A program made the position numbers and the translations under genes. Shown here one piece after another: positions 1 through 13,335 of a stretch of DNA of 64,000 bases; position 1 is the first letter of the stretch, and the number at the start of each line of letters is the position of its first letter. Source of the DNA: Merluccius polli (taxonomy: Eukaryota > Chordata > Actinopteri > Gadiformes > Merlucciidae); NCBI GenBank assembly GCA_030340625.1, contig JAOPHQ010003132.1:170001-234000 (forward strand). The letters run 5' to 3'. Below the pieces are notes generated by a model that was not told the DNA's origin, made no database searches, and was given only the letters and a program-made list of their open reading frames with translations.

Positions 1-392
1 CCATGAGGTGAGGAAGGCCCATGGTGGTGAGGAAGGCCCATGAGGTGAGGAAGGCCCATGGTGGTGAGGAAGGGCCAAGAGGTGAGGAAGGGCCAAGGGG
101 TAAGGAAGGCCCATGGTGGTGAGGAAGGGCCATGAGGTGAGAAAGGCCCAAGAGGTGAGGAAGGCCCATGGTGGTAAGGAAGGGCCAAGAGGTGAGGAAA
201 GCCCATGGTGGTGAGGAAGGCCCATGGTGGTGAGGAAGGGCCATGAGGTGAGGAAAGCCCATGGTGGTGAGGAAGGGCCATGGTGGTGAGGAAGGGCCAT
301 GAGGTGAGGAAAGCCCATGGTGGTGAGGAAGGGCCATGGTGGTGAGGAAGGGCCATGAGGTGAGGAAGGCCCATGGTGGTGAGGAAGGGCCA
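1..392. repeat. 18/19-bp minisatellite, about 21 copies
   Basis: Tandem units alternate between an 18-bp form (ccatgaggtgaggaaggc) and a 19-bp form (ccatggtggtgaggaaggc), with gggcc and ccaag variants. The array is cut by the left edge, so its full length is unknown. Purine-rich on the plus strand. Confidence 0.95.
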
Positions 393-1002
393 TTCAGTGT
401 ATATTTTTGAGCGTGATCAACCGTCTCTCAACCGTTTTTTTAATTTCCTCAGGTGGATCTTAATTAATGTAGTGCGGTCTAGTAGACTCAACATGAGGTG
501 CCAGTACAGCACCCCACCTTGAGGTCTAAGGACCTATAGCTGCTTCATTATCTGTGTAAAGTGCTGATATCAGAAAGGACTTACCAGAGAACTGGCCGTG
601 GTCCAGAGTCAATGCATTAGCAAGAATAACCCCCACCTTCATCCATCGCGCCCCACCCCGCAGGTATTTAGGAGACGGCGGGGGCTTAAGTGTGTCATTA
701 ATCATGTTTGGGGCCGTGTTGGTGTTTTTTTTGCGCCACAGACCGGTAATGCCCTCCTACTTATCTTACTTGGCAGTGCGGCAGCTCTACTTGTTGTTGA
801 CTTCAGAATTGGAGACGCAAAAGAAAGGGAAAAAGAAAAAAGAAAAACAAACACTGGTGCTTGGGAACCAATTATAATACTAACACAAATAATGTGTGTG
901 TGTGTGCGTGTGAGTGTGCATGTGTGTGTGTGGGGGGGGGGGGGAAGGGTCAGAGTGAAGGAAAGAAAGGATAGAGTTGGGGAGAGAGATACTGTGTGTA
1001 TA

Positions 1003-1007
<5 letters not shown>

Positions 1008-1037
<30 letters not shown>
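1008..1037. repeat. (GA)15 microsatellite
   Basis: Perfect GA tract following a GT-rich and G-run segment at 892-944. Confidence 0.95.
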
Positions 1038-1040
<3 letters not shown>

Positions 1041-1977
1041 GGTGGGGGGAGAGAGACAGTGTGAACGACAGGATGTGGGGTGATTCATCTAGAGAAGAAT
1101 GCACAACAAATGGACAGACCTGTCCTTTAATTGGGTACTGTTTCAGAGGATGTGTTTGTGGCCCGGTCTCTTTAGTGGCTTGTGTATGTGGGAGGACGCC
1201 CGCTAACGGCTGCCTCATACTTTAAAACAAAATGGATGGCAGTGGACATTGTTAGACTAAAATAGGATCTGACTGGATATGATTCACTGCCTCACTGTCC
1301 TCGCTCTCGCTCGCAAGCTATCGCTCTCCTTTTCTGTGGACCTTTGGAAAAGGCTTTGGTTTGCACTGAGCTAAAAAACGTAATGTGTGAGTTTGTGAGT
1401 TAGTGTATATATATTTTTTATTTTATTTTATTTATTTTTTTATTATTATTTATTTTTTTTAAATGTTATTTTGTTGGTAACGCTGTGCAGTAGTGGTAAG
1501 TGTCTGTGTGTTTGCAAATTGATATTTTGCAACTCCACTGGGACGACTTACAGCAGTTTATAGATGTAAGTCTCCTTATAGGTGTATAGTGTGTGTGTGC
1601 GTGCGTGTGTATGTGTACGTCTAAGTCCCCTCAGGAGTCCATTCACAAGCCAAAAAAAACTGCAATGTGACGGATAATGTTTAGAGGGAAAAAAAGAAAA
1701 CGTATTTCCGAGCTAACAATGAAGTCATAGCGAAAATAACACCCAAAAAAATCGGTTGACGGGAAATAAAGATCTGCGCCCCAGCGCGTTCCCTAGGGGG
1801 AAGTCCTCTGCTGGCCACTGTGGCGTATGACAGGTGTTAATTATTTCAGTGTGAACAGAGCGCCCAGTCCGTCATCCATCATTCATACTTACTTCCTGCA
1901 GATGCACACCACACCATAACCCCATAGTGATCATCCATTTTTAATTTTGTGTGGAGCTCAACTCTCTCCATACCCCC

Positions 1978-1978
<1 letters not shown>

Positions 1979-2048
<70 letters not shown>
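1979..2048. repeat. (CT)n microsatellite
   Basis: About 70 bases of CT with one G interruption, ending in a C run. Confidence 0.95.
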
Positions 2049-2050
<2 letters not shown>

Positions 2051-3240
2051 CCCCCCACACACGATCTCGCTCTCTCTCTCTGTATGTTATTCACGTTGTC
2101 TTGTCTCCCCCGTTGACCTACATAATCTTGGCAGGCTGATGGTTCATTCAGCACTGAAACAGTCAGAGTAGTAATGGTCTTGGTGGAAGCCAGGACCGAT
2201 TACACCCCAATAGGAACGTTGAGACACAGCTGCGCCAACACGCTTATTATTTTCTTTTGTTTCTTCTTGTGCTTTTGCTTGGTTTTGTTTTCATATTTTT
2301 GGAGTAGCAGTGTTAGTTACTTAACACATATGAACGTGCTTGAACAGCTTAAGCATGTGTTTTAATCTCCGCCGCCACGTCTTACATTGCACGCGTGTTG
2401 CGGACCCCATCGTCACCAACCCTAACGAACGAGCCTACGAACGAGGACGTAACCTAGTGGTAGCAAGGAGCAGCAAGGACATCCCCATCAATTGCGGGCT
2501 CTATTAAATACAGCTTAAAATGCTCATCTAAGGGGTTAAAACGAGTCCTGTCATAAGAGCCGGCCTAAGACTGATGAGCTGGTTGGAGGGTGCAGCTCAG
2601 GAACCTTTGAGCAAGTCTTTGGACAGAGAGTGTCTCTTTCTTTTTAACGCCACATGATTCAAACTGTACATCCGGTGGCAGTAGAGTGGATGCATCTTCA
2701 GTGTTTTTTTTAAGTTCATTTTTTAATGAATTAAACACAGGTCGCAGATAACATATGGCCTTGCAAATATACACAATTGTTCCTAGGTAGCATAAATCAA
2801 TGTCACTTTCATAAATGTGGTTTCCTATCTTTCTTTTTTTTCATTTGGCTAAACAAATGGAAGTTCATATTTAAAAACCTACTCAGCCATTATGTGATTA
2901 ATTACTGCAAAGAAAGATGGTATGAGGAGTTATTATATTTAATATGATACATTATCTTGTTTGATCAGTGGAAATAAAATATAAGCTCTTGCATATACTA
3001 TTTATTACACACACATACACTCATACACACCTGCATCCTAAAACCCACACAGAAACACAAATGGCCGTGAGCTTTGTTATCTAAGACACCCATCAAACAC
3101 ACACACAAAGACAATTCCTCACAAACAAAATGATCACACAGACACACAAACACAAACACAAACATATATATATATATCACTTCATAACCAAAGAACACAC
3201 ACGCTGGTGTGAATGCAGACTGGCATGAAAAAAAGTGATA

Positions 3241-3274
3241 AACACACACACAAGCATATACACGCACACACACG

Positions 3275-3306
<32 letters not shown>
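3241..3306. repeat. (CA)n compound microsatellite
   Basis: CA repeats with GCATATAC interruptions; the flanks from 3000 are also CA-rich. Confidence 0.9.
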
Positions 3307-4531
3307 AGCTCCATCACGGCCACACGTGTGCCAAACAAAGGCACACAAACTCCCCCACCAAATAACTCATTTCCAAGCTGTCATACATCAAGCTGGGTCC
3401 AACTTTGTGAAACAAGGAATTCATCATGATTAACATACTTCATTGCAAACACATTGTGTGAACGTGAGCACACATACACATGCTAACAGGTCACATCTCC
3501 TGAATGGGAATGATGTAAAAACACCACCTCGGCTCTTGAGTGTAATTATCACATCATGTTGTCATCATTTCACAGCCTCCTGAAGTCACTTGACCCCCAC
3601 AACGGCGAAACCCATACCTCGTTAGGACTATTAATTAGTATTTGGAATGATGCGCTATACAGTATACGCAATTAATTTCAGAGCCGTGTGAGTGCTTAGT
3701 TAAACTTGGAATGTGTTAAGATACACAAGACAAGCCATCCGACTCATTTACTCAGACACACTCAGACACTATTAGTGTTGCAATTAGTACAGTATCCATA
3801 GGTACAGCATAGTGGATTTTGGTGCCTCAAATGTTTATATTTGCAAGTTTGGGAAGACTTAAAAAATCTGACTTGAACATCTGAAATGTTTTTCTACCCT
3901 GGTCGTCTCTTCTCTCCGGCCTGCTACAAAACTTTTTGTTTTTAAGTCATCTCCAAAAAAGTGATTTATTGTATGTGTATGTGTCTCTCAAATTACAAAC
4001 CACTTGTCCTCCAAAGGTTTGGGTCATTAGGAAATGCATACCTGAATAGAGGCTGACACAAAAAAAGCGTTGAAAACAAAGGAAAACAAGCAATGTCGTC
4101 AGCCAAGCCGTTTAGGACAGTGAGAGACAATTCACTTCTCTTACAATTCAGACACGGCTACAGACACACAGGCACTTGCATGCATCCTAACTACAGTAAT
4201 ACATAGTACATTAACACCACACAACTCACTTACACTGCATGAAGTTGAACTGAAACTTGATCTCATGCACGCACACACACAGGCGCACACAAACACACAC
4301 ACACACAGGGAGGGCAAGAGACACCGACAGACAGATAAAGCCGATGGGGAGATGAGCCACAGAGCCAGAGAAAAGCGAGTATGAATACCACTATTTAGTC
4401 ATTTTTATTTTCTCCTTCTGTATGCCTCCATGTCCCTACTTCTCAAACACGGTTCATCTGTGTTGCTGTGGTAACCATGTCAACGTTCTTGACATGTGCG
4501 ATTGCAATGTTTTGTAAAAGTGGCTTTGTTC

Positions 4532-4569
4532 ATTTACCACTGTACATTTTCATATGTACAGTGGTAAAT
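4532..4569. repeat. Perfect 16-bp inverted repeat, 6-nt loop
   Basis: Left arm 4532-4547 (attta ccact gtacat) is exactly complementary to 4554-4569. The loop is tttcat. Confidence 0.9.
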
Positions 4570-5038
4570 TGTCACATATGATGCTGCGGCACACTGCTCT
4601 GCATGTTAACATTGACTCAGATTGAATATAATAAAAGTGAACGTATGATGATGTAAGAGATGAGCCACCATGTTGGTGTTGGGTTTGGAACAGTTCTATA
4701 TGGTGACAGGTGGTACTGCAGGCAGGATCCATACTTGCCCCCTGGGATTTATAAAGTACTATTTTATCTTGACATGTTTCTTTGATAGCTGTAAATATGA
4801 CTTGATTGAAATGATTGAATGAATCAAGGGTGACACATAGTCATGTTTTATGTAGGTAAACTAAATGTAACAAACTGGGGCAAATGCAATCCCAGTTTGT
4901 AGTTGAATGTAAGGAGAAGCTCAATGAAAGAGCATGACAATCGATTTGGACCGGGTTGCATTGTTTTGCCCCTGCTAATATTTGAAATTCACAAACAAAA
5001 CCATTCGGCGTAAGTCAAACAAAATGAACTACGTACAT

Positions 5039-5272
5039 GGAGGTGTCACGATTCTCCAAAGCTACGATTCAATATGACTTTCCATTTTAAGGTCACGATT
5101 CGATTTGATTTTCGATTTAAACATATATTATTTTATTTTTTTTAAAATTTTTTCAGCACTGACGGCAATGCCATTGTTAGACTATCAAGCCTTGATTGGT
5201 AAAGATCAACACATCATTGGTTTCATTTTATTTTTTCAATCGTCGGTCCTGCTTTTGAATCGTGACACCCCT
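5039..5272. mobile_element. Short non-autonomous hAT-like element
   Basis: Ends are inverted: ggtgtcacgattc near 5041 and gaatcgtgacacc near 5257. The interior is AT-rich with repeated cgattcgattt motifs and no coding capacity. About 234 bp. An 8-bp target duplication is not clean. The hAT assignment is by resemblance of the termini. Confidence 0.6.
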
Positions 5273-6690
5273 ATACATACATGAATGAAAAGCATATGTT
5301 TTCATATCATCATTTACCAATGCTTTTATTCGTTAGTAATACGTCATAAAATGTGGCATGTGAATGTTTCTAAACCTATGCTGGCCTCACCAGCCTAAAA
5401 TGGCGTGCAACTTGAACTTGAACTGACATGGGTATTATGTGTGTGCTCATTTGCTTACGTAACCTCATCAGCCATCGCGTTGTATTAACTCTGAGCAGAT
5501 ACGTCGGGCCGGAGGGAAGTGTGTGTAACGTACCAACGCTGGCCAGTATTTCCCACCGAGCAGGGATTTCACGGCACAAAGATTTCACTCTCTCCTTATC
5601 ATAGCAGACAAAGAAATTAAATATTGATTCTCACTGCGTCAATGTGTGGGCTGAAATGACCTATTCTCCCTGCTACTATGTCTGCGTCTATTGTGCTTCT
5701 CTCCTGCCAACGATCTCACACAATGAAGTCATTATCTTTTTGACTCTTTGTATTGTTCTTTGTGTTATTATTATTCCACTTTCTCTCAATCCAGCTACCA
5801 TGTTTTGTGTTCAAGTCAAGTCACCAATATGTTCAATATTTAATAAAAAATAATAAAAATAACTAATAAAGATAAGTTTTTCCAGTTTTTCATGTTGTAT
5901 TTATGATGTTTTGCTCGTCTCTTGTTCTGCTCTTGCTCTATCCCTCTGGGCGAGACAAAACAAGGTTAGATACTACAAATAATGATGTAATCATTAATGT
6001 GTTTGTGTTGTTGTTTTGTCATTTCAAGGGTCAGATAATATAGCTTGAATAGAAGTATAAAACATTGAAATCACTGCGGTTGTCCGGCTGGGGGTGGGGG
6101 TGGGGGGGGGCGTTGAGGTCTAATGCCTCTAAGTACTTGAGTGCCCCTGTGCACCGTGGCAGCTGCTGTGGCTAAAAGATGGACTATTGATCAGCGGTTA
6201 TGCACAAACAGCCTGGCCGTGGCCAATCCTAATGAATGCACCGTTGACTGAACCTCATAGGGCCTTCTCAGTGGCGCGAGGAGAAAGGGAGGGGGGAAAA
6301 AGCACCAAAGTGCTTTACTCTTATTTCTAAAAGAAAAGGGTCGGGGTCTAAAATGAGTTTCATTTTTGAATGACGTCCCGCCCCAACTGTTATTACTTCA
6401 AAGGGAGCCAAGAGTGGGAGAGCGATCATCATTCACCTGGCCCGCATTTCAGCCATTGTCTTTCACTTCGTTGTCCCCTTGTGTGTTGTTTAGCAACAAA
6501 AAATGAAAATGTCGGTTGGTTTGTTTCCACATTGTGTGGTCGTGCCACACGAACTAGCAAGATTCATGCCTGGAGCTAAACAGGAGTAGATATGAAATAT
6601 GTATTTTGCTACTTGTGGTTTGTTGCGGTCCTATTGCCTTGACGATAATATGTCTGACCCGTACGATGCTTGCTCTCCCTCTGGTCACAG

Positions 6691-6837
6691 AGACAGCTGC
6701 TGAGCTGCATGCGTGGTGGGAATTGCCCCGGACCCAACGTCAGCTCCCTGCAGTTGCCAGGCGACGTGAGCTTCTTCGCCAACCAATTGGCAGTGCCCAC
6801 TGTGGAGTTTGCCTTTGAGCAAAGCAAAGATGAAGAG
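6691..6837 (+). CDS. naaladl2: NAALADL2 exon (visible exon 1 of 5), end of peptidase-like domain
   Basis: The exon is 147 nt, phase 0 at both ends, with acceptor cacag and donor gtaggc. It encodes fragment residues 1-49. It carries a C-M-R-G-G-N-C-P-G stretch and then D-V-S-F-F-A-N-Q-L-A-V-P-T-V-E-F-A-F-E. The second stretch corresponds to the part of the M28B fold that in glutamate carboxypeptidase II reads D-F-E-V-F-F-Q-R-L-G-I-A-S. In the family this is a beta strand and loop near the substrate pocket. The two cysteines six residues apart could form a local disulphide in an extracellular protein (inference). The ORF stays open past 6837 only by chance; I chose the GT at 6838 because it keeps the frame into the next exon. 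Confidence 0.9.
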
Positions 6838-8896
6838 GTAGGCACGCCCAACCCATTCGATGTAGCTACAGCAGTCTCATTAAGGAAGGCTACTTGGAAA
6901 ACTCAAACGTTTATTTGGAAACAAGCATAGTATGTTTTAACAAGCAAACAATCATTACAAACATTAACACATGCAGTGGGGAGAAGATATTATGATGAGG
7001 AATAGTCTGTGTAATGGTGGAATCACATTTATAATTAATGTTTAATAACAAATTGGTTTTTTTGTTGCATCCAATGCAAAATGGTGATCACACATATTTG
7101 GCTATTCCCTTGGAGCTTTTACTTTCTGAAATATGTAATGCACAGTGAAGACAGAGTAACACGGTGCTTATTAAATTAAAGGCCGATATTAAAAGGCAAA
7201 TAATGGATTTAATTAATACCAAACAAAACTTCTATGTGTGTGACCTTTAGTTTTCAATCTGCAAAATAATCGTTGCCATAGGCTTCTGCTTGTTTAAATG
7301 TAGTTTTAATGAGTTGCAGAAACACGTCAGTACCTGCATGCTGTCTGTCTTATTTTCTCAACTTTCTTTCTCCTGGGGTTTCGTGGGAGATGTAATCAGT
7401 GGAGTACAGGTAAATGCCGTAGTCATTTTTTTCCCACCCAATTCTCAAAGTGGCACATCCAATATCGGACTTGATAAGGACCATCTGCACAGGCTATTAC
7501 TATCATCTTGGTACCGGTGAATCTTTCATAATAATTATTTCCCAAATTTGGCTTGACACGTCACGGATATGGTCTGTGTCTCGATTCTGGCCGCGAGCAA
7601 GGAACATTAGAATGAAGGAATTATACATTGCGCCCGGCTTTCCTCTCGTTAAAGATGCCTCTGTTTGTTTATCCACCACAAGGGGTGAAAACTGTGAGAC
7701 TTTAGCCTGTACTCCAGTGACCTCACTGCAATATGATGTCCTGGGCATCAAGGGTAACATCAAGCCCCATTTAGTACATGTTGACTGGGAGTTTGTATCA
7801 GTGGTGAGCTGCCCCCAGGTCATCCCCAGAAACTGATTACTGACAGCCGCTGACTTCATTTAGTCATTGGACGAAAAGATTCACGTGTGGTCGGGGTCAG
7901 TTTGAATCAATCCAGTGATTCGCTTGGAAACCGCTCCGACCGATAGACGAGCGACCCGCTCCGCTATCTGTTTGAAATCGCCACCTTTGAGAAATAACAA
8001 AAAGCACAAGTGAAGACCTAAAATAACGAATAGCATATTAGCATGTTTCACTTGAGTCACCGCTGGTCACCCGCGGCGTCAGTGTGTTCAACCACATGGT
8101 TTGTCAAGACTTCTCTCCAGAGTTATTAACATCAGTCCCCGGTGGACAGTATAGTACCAGCATTTCCAATTCCAGTTCCAACGCCTCTTATTGCAAAGAA
8201 ATCCTTTGACACTGGTCGTATGGATTTGTTTTTAACAGAAAAGTCAGTTTGGGGGAAAAATGAGATGGAAAGAAGTAATGGAATATGTCACCTACGCCGG
8301 GAGCCTGACACAGTGAGAATTATATCTAGAAAATAAATTGTGTTTGGTTCATGACAGTGAGGGAGTTGGGTTTTGATCAGTCCGTGTCATTTGAATGATG
8401 CAAACAAAAAGAAAGTCGTACTTAAGCATGGCAAAGTAAGCCTTAATAGACTGCACACATTAGCATGAAATGCATATTTACTACATGTTATCCACTAACG
8501 CCATATGAATCCGTCCAGAGAGCTCATCAGGTTTCGCTTTAATGACGGGTCTATGAGTGAAAATACCATTTCATTATACCATTCAAAGTGGCCTTCTGTC
8601 CCTTTTTCAAATGCCATCACTCGTATCGTGTGTCTGGGCTGTAAAACGCAGCAAAGCGGAGCCTTGTTAAGTATCCGCGGACACCTGTCATCTCACCACC
8701 ACCCCCACCCCGACACAGACACACACACCCACTCCTGCGACTGGGGGGACTGATGAGTGGCAATGAAATGATAGTAAATTACGTTTGCATCCCTGCAATC
8801 CTCAGCACAGCTGGCAAGGCCAAGTACCCCTCCAACGGTAATGACACCGGCAAGCCGTCGCAGAAGCCTAGGTCCACCAAACGTGCATGCGTGCGT

Positions 8897-8898
<2 letters not shown>

Positions 8899-8931
<33 letters not shown>
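8899..8931. repeat. (CA)16 microsatellite
   Basis: Near-perfect CA tract. Confidence 0.95.
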
Positions 8932-8932
<1 letters not shown>

Positions 8933-9655
8933 CCATCATCCATCATGGACACAGACATGCACACATGTACAACTGCAAAACACACACACTGATGAATTCA
9001 TAAGCACATAAATAGGTCTTAAATAAGTTCCATATAAGTAAGCTGTGTGTGTGCATGTGTGAGAGTGTGTGTGGGGGAAGAAATAGAGACTGACGTAAAA
9101 TGGAGCAGTGAACAAGGAGGTTAAAAAAAGCGACAAAGTAAAGTGATAGATATTTTTAATTGCGGCTTGCGGCAGTGAAAGTTGGAAGCAAGAAGAGTAG
9201 CAGGGTTATTGTTTCTGCTTAGTCAGATTCAGCCTTGGTGACTTTGGGTATCCTTGCTATGGCTTTTTGTCTTATTTTGATTCATTTTGTATTAAATATA
9301 TGTCCGTCATTGCACTTTAATATTAAATGTACGCACTTTGCACCTCTTGCAACCCAAGAAAGAGTAGCCCTGTTCGTTCTTTTTCTCACTGGCATTTGGG
9401 TATTTTCTTCTATGGCCATTTGTTTCTGCCGCGTCAAATCTAATTTGAATTGGATTGATTGAAAAAACCTTAATTCGTCTCCTTTAATTAGTACTGTGTG
9501 GGTGTGTGTTCAAGTGTGCATCTCACCTATTATTGATGATTTGAGTTTTTTCCATTTCATAATGTACTGCATCGATGTGACCCTGTTCGAGCTGAAACTG
9601 ACCTAAGCTACTCATTGCTTTCAAGATGTCACTTCAAATTAGAACGCAGCGCTGC

Positions 9656-9656
<1 letters not shown>

Positions 9657-9748
<92 letters not shown>
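9657..9748. repeat. (TG)46 microsatellite
   Basis: Ninety-two uninterrupted bases of TG, followed at 9766-9792 by a (TAC)9 trinucleotide tract. Confidence 0.98.
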
Positions 9749-9751
<3 letters not shown>

Positions 9752-9765
9752 CTGTGCGTAACTGT

Positions 9766-9792
9766 TACTACTACTACTACTACTACTACTAC
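9766..9792. repeat. (TAC)9 microsatellite
   Basis: Perfect 27-base trinucleotide tract close to the TG run. Confidence 0.95.
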
Positions 9793-10465
9793 AGTGATAG
9801 TGACAACACCAGATACTGCTTGTCACATGACAGGATTCATTGCAACTTAAAATGAACACAAAGGTTATCATGGGCAGCCTGGCGATCTGTGTAAAACACA
9901 AGCAGGCCGGGGGGGCAGGGCAAAGCAGGGTGTGCTTTCCTTCTGCCATCGGTTCCTTTTTGCCTGCTATAGTCACTCATTATAATTTAACAAAGTCTCA
10001 CACATATTTAACAATATCTCTTTAAATAAAGGTTAGTGGGAAATGGGAATTTTAAATAGTTGAAAATAAATGATCTGCCATCTGTACCAATTTTCAAGTA
10101 GCAATATTGTTTTCTCCGCCACTAACAGCAGCACCAATGTGATAGTACCAGCTGTTTAGTGAGTATTTAGGTGGACCAAGACATTACGCAATATGCACTG
10201 TCAGCATGTTTACCTGTCAATGTTGCACAGCAACAAATTATAAGGTATTTCTTTAGACACAACACAATTAACTAATTGTGTCAACTCAAAGAATATTAAA
10301 TGTGGCTTTTAGTATTATTATATTGTAGCCTATCACTTAGGAAGTTGCAATTAACATTTAATTGCATTAAAACTTAAATATGTTTTACATTGTCAGCAAA
10401 CCCCATTGTATATCATAATACTAATAAGATTGTAGATTTATTTAAAACACTATAACAAAAGGATG

Positions 10466-10512
10466 ATATATATATATATATATATATATACTGTATATAT
10501 ATATATATATAT
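10466..10512. repeat. (AT)n microsatellite with central CTG interruption
   Basis: Two AT runs separated by actgt. Confidence 0.9.
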
Positions 10513-11224
10513 GACCACATGAACCATAAAACTGTGAGTAGAATACATTATAAAAATGTCTTCATTTGGTAGCCAGTGATTGATTGGTTGATTGATTGAT
10601 GTCCAGTCAAAAGTTAAGAAACTAACAGTTCCAGTTTTGTATATAATTCATATTTGTTCACTGCTCTGTCTGATGCAGTCTTTTGTGAGAGTTGAAGGAG
10701 AAAAAGCATTGATTGACATGTGGCATACAATCGATGACATCCAGCCCAAAGGTCACTCCGTTGTTTGAAATGATTTCGATATTTTGTTGATTTGTTGCAA
10801 TTGTACTTTTGTGTGAAGCTCCTTACCTTTTAATTGTACTTAAATTGCTCGGTCATCGTGGTTGGACAGGATTAAAGTATGTTTTCAGAGTCTGTGTCAA
10901 CGGTGTCTAGACAGACAGTGCCACTCTAATACGAAATTAAGTCGGCCATTTATGGCAGCTATTCTGGGGGCCACTAACACAAGCCACATGGTGTCAGAGG
11001 AGGCCAATCACACATGGAAAGTGAAGACGATATAAGTTGATCTTCATATCCATCAGTTTCTGATCCATTGAATGGGGGTTAGGGGACATACCTTTGAGAA
11101 TGCCAATTAAAAAAGCAAGGCAATGTAATATCAGAAGTTATTAAGTGACTTTGTCTATGGTTGTATGCTCCTTTACTGAATGATTTGCTGTATTTTATTG
11201 TTTATATTATGTGGACAAATTAAG

Positions 11225-11800
11225 TAAGTAAATGTTTTTGTAGCGTGCTTATCACAGACAAAAGTCACAAAGTGCTTTACAAGGGCAAATTATACAACAT
11301 ACAGAAAGAAATCGTAAAAGTTGAAGTGACCACCCGAGCCACGTACATAAGCCAAATTAAAGCCAATAAAAAAAACTAATAATAACAGTAAAATAATACA
11401 ACATAAATTAATAAAATGTGGACCTGGCACACCGATTACCCAAATGCCTGTCTAATCAGGTATGTCTTTAGCTGCCTTTTAAGGGTAAAAGGCATATCGA
11501 GTTCACAAATGTGTCCAAGTCATTGGACACCCAGCTATGGACTTTAATTAGAGGCACATATGCGGACGCGCGCTGTAAGCCAAACCAGTCACAGATGCAC
11601 TGCCTGGTAGTCACAGTATCAGTATGTTTAGAGCAGCCTTCTTCAGAGTAAGTATCACAGGTGTGTAATGCATGTTGTGGGTGGGTTTGCTCTGGCTTCC
11701 TTGAATGGCAGTTATCCTTAGGACAGCATTACAGAAGTGGGACTTTATTTTTATGTGGAAGCGCAGATGGACCACCTTGGGTCCAGTCTTCCCAGACTCT
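11225..11800. repeat. Possible interspersed repeat
   Basis: Begins with a tttgtagcgtgctta / aaagtgctttacaa type sequence seen at the 3' ends of many fish retroelements, then continues through moderately GC-rich DNA to about 11800. No ORF. The family was not identified and the boundaries are approximate. Confidence 0.35.
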
Positions 11801-13304
11801 TTAAATGCCATGCCAACAGCAACGCTTGAAAGACATAGTCATTAGTAACAATTCATCAGTTGTGATTTGATGTTCATGTTAATGTGTAAATCAACAAGAA
11901 AAATCAATGACTTATCATATAATATTCAATATAGGAAAAAAGCTGATTGTCATCATTGAATATAATGAAGGTATTCAATCTGTATCCTTACACTCTCCTA
12001 GTACTACTACCTCAATACTACAACACATACAGTAATAGCCAATGGTTTGCAATGCTCTGTGTATTCAGGGAAGGGTCAGTCCATGTCCTTACTACTGCGG
12101 CAGACATCAATCTGCAGAGGAGAGGGCAGATTCTTAAATGCTAAGAGTGTCTTTATTCCAACCATCCCATTGTCTTTATTGTCCATGGCTCACCCTCCAC
12201 CTCGAACACAAAGGTGTTATAGAGACACTTCTTAAGATCCTGGTACTTGAAGAAAATAGGCGGATAGAAATACTGTGAGAAAATAAATGAACCTCTCTCT
12301 CCTCTAGTTTATTTTTTCATTCAGGCCAAGACATCCATATATCAAATAGTATTCCTCAGTTCTAAATACAAGAGAAGCCAGTAAACAGATTGGCAAAGAT
12401 AATACACTTTGATTTAGATACATCCAGGATATTTTTGTAGTTCACGCAGAGAATGTTGGTCCACCCGCAAATGAGCAGTGATATTCTTTATAAACTGATG
12501 TAATCCTTTGATTTTGGTTTCTGTTGATGTGTTTATGCCATGAGGCAAACAGCCTTATGTTTTTCCTCTAAAAAGACACTATCCTTTCCTTGCACCACTC
12601 GAAAAGAAAACTGTTTAATTAAGAAAGTGAAAGTCAAAATCCACAACATATGGACATGTCAGAACCAAGGACAATAATGATGATGGCTGTTCTGTTGTGC
12701 AGCACTCTTATTTTGAAATTACACTTAAAAATAAAAACCAGTTCGCTGTCACAGTGCAAACCAGTTGACTGCTTTGCGGTAATGTCACACCGTTTTCTGC
12801 GTCACAGCCAGCAATCTGCTGTGTTTTTCCCTTGTTCCTGTTGTGCCACTAATGAGGAAACATTTTCCTTTAACAAGGAAAATGAAAACTGTGGCGGTGG
12901 ACGTCTGGAACCTGGGCAAGGATACTACCAGCTATACGATAAAAATATATATTTATATTGTACATACTCAAAGTAATAGGTAGCAATTACCTCATCCTGG
13001 AGCGCAGAAAATATAGCAGTGTTCCAAATTAAGCGATTTATAATGTACTTTCTCTGACTCTCTCTGTCAGCATGCAAGCTGTATTTGTATATTTTGATTA
13101 AATGCTGTTATTTTCTTTTTAAAAGGAAGACTGTTTTATTACCCGAGTCAAATTAATTTCCAATTGGACTGGGGACCTTTGACCCCGCACCCCAAAGTTA
13201 ATGTGTCACCTAAATGGAGGGAGATGGGCGCTGTAGACCTACATCTCTGTGGAGGACCTGCAGTAGTAACTGAACTAACCCTCTCATTCTGGGTCACTGA
13301 GCAG

Positions 13305-13307
<3 letters not shown>

Positions 13308-13335
<28 letters not shown>
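13308..13335. repeat. (TG)14 microsatellite
   Basis: TG tract. A 14-bp palindrome (acaacgatcgttgt) lies at 13353-13366. Confidence 0.9.

Larger units (their letters stand above)
393..6690. other. Upstream NAALADL2 intron (left end outside window)
   Basis: No coding exon is supported here. The DNA holds a 13-base G run (932-944), GA, CT and CA microsatellites, a 16-bp perfect hairpin (4532-4569), a short hAT-like element (5039-5272) and otherwise AT-rich unique sequence. The ORF at 598-1083 runs through GT and GA repeats and is not a gene. Confidence 0.7.

Noticed and set aside
598..1083. Open frame of 161 codons near the left end
   Set aside because: It crosses GT, poly-G and GA repeats, has no recognised domain, and overlaps an equally long frame on the other strand.
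1804..1814. CTCF-like core (tcctctgctgg)
   Set aside because: Mismatched at one core position and short; cannot be told from chance.
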